Below, piece after piece: positions 59,572 to 64,000 of a stretch of DNA of 64,000 nt. Source of the DNA: Streptomyces sp. NBC_00236 (GTDB lineage Bacteria > Actinomycetota > Actinomycetes > Streptomycetales > Streptomycetaceae). The position numbers and the translations under genes are program-made. The stretch spans positions 3,534,001 to 3,598,000 of the forward strand of contig NZ_CP108100.1 of NCBI RefSeq assembly GCF_036195045.1. Reading direction: 5' to 3'. Below the pieces are notes generated by a model that was not told where the DNA came from, made no database searches, and saw nothing but the letters and a program-made list of their open reading frames with translations. Each line of letters begins with the position of its first letter. Within the stretch, counting starts at the first letter, position 1.

Positions 59572-60208
59572 TTTCGTTGCGGGGCAGCGACAGCAGCCGG
59601 GCGGTGTCGCCGCGACCGCCGTGCGGCAGGAGCAGGATCCGCATCAGGTCGATCATCCGGTCCATCAGTCCGCGTGCGGCGGCCAGGCCCTCCTGGTCCT
59701 CGCCCGGGGCGAACTGGTCGTGCACGAAGGCGGGGAAGCCGCTGCCCGGCACGATCATCCGGTTGAGCAGGACGTTGTCGATGAGCTGCCCGTAGACCCG
59801 GTCGTGGCTGTAGCGGCGGCCGGTGACCACGACGCCGGCCACCTTGTTGGCGAGCGGGCGGTCGAAGCGCAGATGGCCGACCCCGGCCCGCTCGATGAAG
59901 TTCTGCATGACGCCCGCAAGACCGAAGCCGTGCACCGGCGCCGCGTACAGCACCCCGTCGGCCCGCACGAGGCGGTCCACCAGGGCCGGCACGTCGTCGT
60001 CCAGGGCGCACGGCAGCGGGCGCACATTGCAGTCGCCGCACGGCCCGCAGGGCGTGATGTCGTACTCGGCGAGCGGGATCACATCGAGGTGCACCCCGTG
60101 CTCGGCGGCCTGGGCCGCCAGCATGCGCAGCACCCTTCCGGTGAGTCCGTCGGGCCGTTCGGAGCCGTTCAGGGCGGCTATCGACGCCCAGGGACCGTGG
60201 TCGACCAT
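59543..60208 (-). CDS. NADPH-dependent FMN reductase / flavodoxin-like protein
   Basis: The 221-aa protein has the flavodoxin-like start SIAALNGSERPDGLTGRVLRML (FMN phosphate loop), YAAPVHGFGLAGVMQNFIERAG and a short TPCGPCGDCNVRPLPC segment with four cysteines, as in NADPH-dependent FMN reductase family members with a cysteine-rich loop. It may supply reduced flavin to a monooxygenase or reduce a quinone. It overlaps the end of the TrpG-like gene by 31 bases, so it is in the same operon. Confidence 0.82.
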   Translation of the reverse strand: MVDHGPWASIAALNGSERPDGLTGRVLRMLAAQAAEHGVHLDVIPLAEYDITPCGPCGDCNVRPLPCALDDDVPALVDRLVRADGVLYAAPVHGFGLAGVMQNFIERAGVGHLRFDRPLANKVAGVVVTGRRYSHDRVYGQLIDNVLLNRMIVPGSGFPAFVHDQFAPGEDQEGLAAARGLMDRMIDLMRILLLPHGGRGDTARLLSLPRNERAGLLSPAG

Positions 60209-60777
60209 GGCTGTATCCCTTCGAGGAAGTTGGCGATGAACGCGGATCCGGTCTGTGTGGTGATGCTTTCGGGGTGGAACTGCACGCCCTCGACGGCCAG
60301 CCGGCGATGGCGCAGCCCCATCACGCAGCCGTCCTCGCGGGCCCGTGCGGTCACCAGGAGTTCGGCGGGCAGCGGGTCGGCGACGGCCAGTGAGTGGTAG
60401 CGGGTGACCTCGGTGCCGTCGGCGAGTCCGGTGAGGATCCCGGAGCCGTCGTGGTCGAGGCGGCTGGTCTTGCCGTGCACGGTGCGCGCCGCCCGTTCGA
60501 TCCGGCCGCCGTAGGCGAGCCCGATGGCCTGGTGGCCCAGGCAGATGCCGAGGAGCGGTACCCGTCCGGCGAAGTGGCGTACGAGTTCCGGGTGGCCGGA
60601 GTCGGCCGGGTGCCCGGGGCCGGGGCCGAGGACCACCGCGTCGGGGCGGCGGGCGTCCAGCTCGGCCGGGGAGTGCGTGAGCGCGGTGACGACGTCCGTG
60701 CGGGCGCCCTGCTCGCGCAGGTAGTGGTCGATGATGTGGACGAAGCTGTCGCGTGCGTCGACGAGCAGGATCCTCAT
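60178..60777 (-). CDS. trpG: Glutamine amidotransferase, TrpG/PabA type
   Basis: The 199-aa class I glutamine amidotransferase has the nucleophile Cys79 in GICLGHQAIG and the His169/Glu171 pair in QFHPES. It provides ammonia to a chorismate-using synthase, here the TrpE-type protein whose stop overlaps its start (ATGA). It is more likely part of a cluster-dedicated anthranilate (or aminodeoxyisochorismate) synthase than the housekeeping copy. Confidence 0.92.
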   Translation of the reverse strand: MRILLVDARDSFVHIIDHYLREQGARTDVVTALTHSPAELDARRPDAVVLGPGPGHPADSGHPELVRHFAGRVPLLGICLGHQAIGLAYGGRIERAARTVHGKTSRLDHDGSGILTGLADGTEVTRYHSLAVADPLPAELLVTARAREDGCVMGLRHRRLAVEGVQFHPESITTQTGSAFIANFLEGIQPWSTTVPGRR

Positions 60778-62270
60778 GCCGTCAGCACCTCGCCCGTCAG
60801 GGCGGCGTACACCGCGCTCATCTTGATCAGGGTCTCGCGCCATTCGCCGTCGGCCGAGGAGTCGGCAACGACGCCGGCGGACGCCTGCAGCGCGTACGTC
60901 CCGGTGTCGGGGTCGTGGACGGCGGTACGGATGCACAGGGCGAGGGTCGCCGCGTGCCCGCGTACGTCGATCAGGCCCAGCGCGCCCGCGTAGGCGCCGC
61001 GCGGCCGGCCCTCGATCTCCTGGATCAGTTCCATGGCGCGGACCTTGGGCGCCCCGGTCATGGTGCCCGCGGGGAAGGTGGCGCGCAGGGCTGACCACAC
61101 GTCGGCGCCGTCGGCCAGTTCACCGCGGACCGTGGAGACGAGGTGGTGGACCTGGGCGAAGTGCTCGACGGCCATCATCCGCTCCGCGGCGAGAGTGCCC
61201 GGCACGGACACCCGGGCCACGTCGTTGCGGCACAGGTCGACGAGCATGATGTGCTCGGCGCGTTCCTTCTCGTCGGCGTGCAGCGCGGCGACCCGGCGGG
61301 CGTCCTCGGCGGGGTCGGCGGCCCGGGCGGTCGTGCCGGCGATGGGCCGCATCGCCAGGGTCCGGCCCTCGATCCGCAGCAGCAGTTCGGGACTGGCCCC
61401 GACGAGGGTGCGGCCCGCCCACGGCACCAGGTACATGTACGGCGACGGGTTGCTCCGGCGCAGCCGGCGGTAGGCGTCGATGGCCGGCAGCGGGGTCCTC
61501 ACCTCGATGCGGTGGCCGATCTGGATCTGGTAGACGTCGCCCGCCCTGATGTGCTCCAGGCAGCGGCGCACCCGGTCGGTGAACTCGTCCCGTCGGACGG
61601 TGCGGCGCACGCTGTACGCCGGCGGGGCGGGCGGCACGGGGTCCGTCGCCGGCTCGGGCGGCAGGGTGGCCACGAGCGCGGAGAGATCGGCACCCAGAAT
61701 GCCGGGGCCCCCGAACTCGGGTGCGTCCGAAAGAAGTTGGTGGCTCTCACCGGTCGCCAGGTTGTAGGTGACGACGTACCGGAAGAGGGTGAGGGTGATC
61801 TCCGGGTCGTGGCCGGGGGCAAGCGGCGGCAGCTGCTCCAGGTGCCAGGCGGCCTCGTAGCCGAGCACGGCCAGGAACCCGAAGGCGTAGGTGTCCAGCG
61901 GTACGTCGGTCTCCACGGCGAAGGCCCCGTTCACGGCCTCCAGCAGGTGCCGGACGTCTTGGCGGGCGCGGTCGGTGAGCGGACGCAGCCGCTCCACGAC
62001 CTCCGGGACGCCGTCCAGGCCGATCCGTCCGTCCCGCACGGTGATCCGGGCCAGTGGCTCGGCGCCGACCGCGGCGAAACGGCAGTCCTCGTCGGGGCCG
62101 GCCAGGCTCTCGAAGAGGAACACCTGGTCCTCACCGAGCAGCCGGCGCAGCTCGGCGCCCAGGGCGAGCGGGGGGTGCGGCGGCAACGGGGTGCGCGCCA
62201 CGGTCACCCGCAGGGGTTCGGCGACCGCCCCGGGTGGTGCTGCGGCGGGCTCGACGGCGGTCATGGTCAT
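60774..62270 (-). CDS. trpE: Anthranilate synthase component I-type chorismate-utilising enzyme
   Basis: The 498-aa protein is of the chorismate-utilising family: [84 protein letters not shown] and GLIDVRG. With TrpG it makes anthranilate, or possibly aminodeoxyisochorismate. I cannot tell TrpE from PabB/PhzE type with certainty, but the whole-length match is best to TrpE. ATG 62270 (MTMTAVEP) is assumed; 62264 is possible. No clear Trp-rich leader peptide precedes it. It starts the trpE-trpG-reductase set. Confidence 0.88.
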   Translation of the reverse strand: MTMTAVEPAAAPPGAVAEPLRVTVARTPLPPHPPLALGAELRRLLGEDQVFLFESLAGPDEDCRFAAVGAEPLARITVRDGRIGLDGVPEVVERLRPLTDRARQDVRHLLEAVNGAFAVETDVPLDTYAFGFLAVLGYEAAWHLEQLPPLAPGHDPEITLTLFRYVVTYNLATGESHQLLSDAPEFGGPGILGADLSALVATLPPEPATDPVPPAPPAYSVRRTVRRDEFTDRVRRCLEHIRAGDVYQIQIGHRIEVRTPLPAIDAYRRLRRSNPSPYMYLVPWAGRTLVGASPELLLRIEGRTLAMRPIAGTTARAADPAEDARRVAALHADEKERAEHIMLVDLCRNDVARVSVPGTLAAERMMAVEHFAQVHHLVSTVRGELADGADVWSALRATFPAGTMTGAPKVRAMELIQEIEGRPRGAYAGALGLIDVRGHAATLALCIRTAVHDPDTGTYALQASAGVVADSSADGEWRETLIKMSAVYAALTGEVLTA

Positions 62271-62411
62271 CGCGGGCGGTCTCTTTTCGGTACGGGGGTC
62301 GGTCAGCGGCTCGATCCCAGCCAACCAACAGCGCGTACCTGCACGGCAGTCCACTGTTCCGGGCCGGCGGCGGACCACTTCACCGCGCTGCCCGGGAGAC
62401 CCCCGGGGCCG

Positions 62412-63077
62412 CTACCGCACCGTTCCGCCCAGGAGTGCGGCAGCAGCCAGCAGGGCGTCCCGGCAGGAGTCCTCGTCGACGCCGGGGACCGAACAGGCCA
62501 GCAGCAGCACCCGGCGGGTCTCCGCGGTCACCGCCTGGTGCACGCCGTCGCGGTGGGCGAACTGCGAGAGCACGCGCTTCTCGTCGGCGAGCACCAGACC
62601 GCCCGCCTCCAGCGTCACCGGACCGTCCGCGCCGAGTGCGATGAACTCCTCGGTGCCGTCGGTCAGTCGGAGCGCGACCTCACCCTCCAGCATGTCCCGG
62701 TCGAACAGGCCGAGCGCGACGAGGTCGCGTACCGCCACCGCGTTGACGGCGTCGACGGCCGGGTTGATCCTCGGCCAGGCGCCGAGCGGCTTGGCCCGCA
62801 GCCCCCGGTCGATCAGCGCCTGCACGGAGGGCGGCCGCTTGTCGGGGTGGCTGCCGATCAGGCGGCTCAACTCCCGGTAGGCGGCGACGTTCGGGGCCGC
62901 GCGCACCTCGGCCCGGCTCGCCCCGGTCCACTGCGCGTGCGCCTCGGCCCAGACGTCGTCGGCCGGTGCGGGGCCGGCGGCGGGGATCTGCGCCTCCAGG
63001 GTCAGCACCTGGACGCCGGGCACGAGTGCGCGGGCCTCGGGTGTCACGGCGACCTTGCGGAAGGTGGGGGTCGTCAT
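62412..63077 (-). CDS. B3/B4-domain protein (PheT-like), free-standing
   Basis: The 221-aa protein resembles the B3/B4 domain of phenylalanyl-tRNA synthetase beta subunits without the rest of the synthetase: VAAYRELSRLIGSHPDKRPPSVQALIDRGLRAKPLGAWPRINPAVDAVNAVAVRDLVALGLFD, then SQFAHRDGVHQAVTAETRRVLLLACSVPG. In the synthetase this domain handles tRNA and aminoacyl editing. Free-standing forms are known, but their role is unclear. In this cluster it might recognise a tRNA or a free amino acid. It overlaps the upstream Gfo/Idh gene (ATGA) and has GGAGGAA before its ATG. Confidence 0.75.
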   Translation of the reverse strand: MTTPTFRKVAVTPEARALVPGVQVLTLEAQIPAAGPAPADDVWAEAHAQWTGASRAEVRAAPNVAAYRELSRLIGSHPDKRPPSVQALIDRGLRAKPLGAWPRINPAVDAVNAVAVRDLVALGLFDRDMLEGEVALRLTDGTEEFIALGADGPVTLEAGGLVLADEKRVLSQFAHRDGVHQAVTAETRRVLLLACSVPGVDEDSCRDALLAAAALLGGTVR

Positions 63078-64000
63078 CGGGTTCCTCCGGAGAAGGTGAA
63101 GGTGTCCAGCGTATGCAGGTTCAGGTCCTCGGCCGTGAGGACGCGTTCGGTGTCGATGAGGATGTTGTAGTGGTTCGGCGCGTGGCACTCGTCGAATCCG
63201 GCCACCCGTCCGATCGGCCCGTCCGGCCCCGACACCACGTCGCCCCGGTCGATGACCGTGCCGGAGGGGAACTCGGCGAAGCCCAGGAATCCCACGTGGT
63301 CGACGCGGTCCCCGGTGGCGGAGGGCCGGTCGGTGGTGGTGACCAGCTCGTGGACGTCGCCGGCCCGCACGCAGCGCGACTGCCAGGGCGACAGCCGCAT
63401 CCCGCGGTCCGTGCGCCGGTGGAACAGCAGCTTCACCAAGTGGGCCGAAACAGGCTCCTTGGCGGACATCCGCAGCCGCTGCTCCTTGGTCCGCCCGATG
63501 CCGTACGCCTCCTCGACGAGGTCGACGATGTGCGGACCCCGGTCCGGTCCGCTGCGTCCGTCGCGCACGACGCGGTGGAAGTCCGCCATGATGCCCGCGT
63601 ACTCGTGGTCGAGGGAGGACTTGAACGCCTCGAAGCCGTCCAGCATGTCGGCGTGCAGCTCCCGGCCGTCCTTGAGGTGCACGGTGATGTCCTTGCGCTC
63701 ACCGGTCTCCAGGGCCCAGTCCAGGTCCACCTGGACGGGTATGCCGCCGGCGGTGGCCAGGGTGAGTTCGGCGACGAACTCGACGCCGGACCTGACGTCC
63801 CCGATCGTGGCGTCGGTCAGCGTGAGGGGGCCGAGCACGGTCTCCAGGGCGTCCAGGGCGTTGGGGCCGTTGTCGATGATGCAACCGCCGCCGCAGCGGT
63901 CGAGGTCCTGGTACCAGCGGTCGGCGCCGGTGTGCTCCTCGATCTTCTCCTGGTAGCGGCTGGTGACGTGCGAGATGAGCTCGGGCTCCGGCAGCCGGTC
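63074..64000 (-). CDS. Gfo/Idh-type oxidoreductase with extra C-terminal domain (5' end outside window)
   Basis: The 308 codons in the window are open to the right edge. They begin within the Gfo/Idh C-terminal domain (DRWYQDLDRCGGGCIIDNGPNALDALE, VDLDWALETGERKDITVHLKDG, EYAGIMADFHRVVRDG). From about AKEPVSAHLVKLLFHRRTD onward, 120 residues form a separate domain (GFLGFAEFPSGTVIDRGDVVSGP, DECHAPNHYNILI), which I do not firmly recognise. It is coupled to the B3/B4 gene. The NAD(P)-binding N-terminus is not visible, so activity cannot be judged. Confidence 0.8.
   Translation of the reverse strand, partial: DRLPEPELISHVTSRYQEKIEEHTGADRWYQDLDRCGGGCIIDNGPNALDALETVLGPLTLTDATIGDVRSGVEFVAELTLATAGGIPVQVDLDWALETGERKDITVHLKDGRELHADMLDGFEAFKSSLDHEYAGIMADFHRVVRDGRSGPDRGPHIVDLVEEAYGIGRTKEQRLRMSAKEPVSAHLVKLLFHRRTDRGMRLSPWQSRCVRAGDVHELVTTTDRPSATGDRVDHVGFLGFAEFPSGTVIDRGDVVSGPDGPIGRVAGFDECHAPNHYNILIDTERVLTAEDLNLHTLDTFTFSGGTR

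Noticed and set aside
62271-62411. Possible tryptophan leader peptide before trpE
   Set aside because: The region has only scattered Trp codons in any frame and no run of Trp codons near a start with a ribosome site, so attenuation cannot be supported.
1-64000. CRISPR array, rRNA or tRNA genes
   Set aside because: No regularly spaced direct repeats, and no rRNA or cloverleaf-type sequence was seen anywhere in the window.

Overview
The window is high-GC actinobacterial DNA and almost certainly Streptomyces. Supporting signs are the futalosine-route menaquinone genes (mqnE, mqnP, UbiD and UbiX types), a DasR-type operator in front of a secreted chitin/cellulose-active LPMO, a ResB/CcsB/CcdA/TlpA cytochrome c maturation cluster next to hemL, DUF3558-type lipoproteins, frequent GTG starts, ATGA/GTGA start-stop overlaps, and strong GC-rich hairpin terminators.

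Left part, about 1-33 kb, looks like conserved chromosome with small insertions. A TetR fragment and a lone large serine integrase are followed by a DAACS symporter that has a cysteine-rich leader peptide. Next come DUF4229 and GNAT genes and the menaquinone block mqnE, Lrp/AsnC, UbiX type, mqnP, UbiD type, with a 34-codon micro-ORF between the UbiD-type gene and mqnP. After these lie the LPMO, an NTPase plus periplasmic-binding-like pair, the cytochrome c maturation genes, a polysaccharide deacetylase lipoprotein, a histidine phosphatase, and hemL. From 24 to 33 kb there are small regulators and enzymes (ArsR-like, DUF3291, AraC, GNAT, NmrA, Mut7-C, MarR, YnfA, SDR).

Middle part, about 33-39 kb, holds a free-standing LAGLIDADG endonuclease with a Myb-like tail convergent with rtcB, two DUF3558-like lipoproteins, and a DUF2637 membrane protein. 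A strong terminator and a dyad-rich 380-base intergenic region follow.

Right part, about 39-64 kb, reads as a biosynthetic gene cluster that runs off the window. Module A (39072-49145) contains a secreted SMP-30-like protein, an MFS exporter, an AfsA-family butenolide synthase homologue with a HAD phosphatase, a ketoreductase, a SnoaL-like protein, an ACP, a ketosynthase, a ketosynthase-like partner lacking the catalytic histidines, and a FAD oxidoreductase. A reductase (49217) lies on the opposite strand. Module B (50264-59519) contains a Gfo/Idh oxidoreductase, two ATP-grasp ligases, an MFS exporter, a dedicated TrpF, a PaaK-like adenylate-forming ligase, a prephenate-dehydratase-like protein and an amidohydrolase. 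Module C, on the minus strand, contains an FMN reductase, anthranilate-synthase-type TrpG and TrpE, a B3/B4-domain protein and a second Gfo/Idh protein. My inference is that a dedicated acyl chain made in module A is offered to an AfsA-type enzyme, and that an aminobenzoate-type acid from module C is activated and coupled in module B. The product cannot be read from sequence.

The least expected signal is a family of short repeats. Two copies of exactly 166 bp (6260-6425 and 57167-57332) align without gaps, share internal motifs and have long terminal inverted repeats of different sequence that stay self-complementary. A third, internally deleted copy sits at 47388-47443. The copy at 57167 lies in frame inside the PaaK-like ligase gene and adds about 54 codons.
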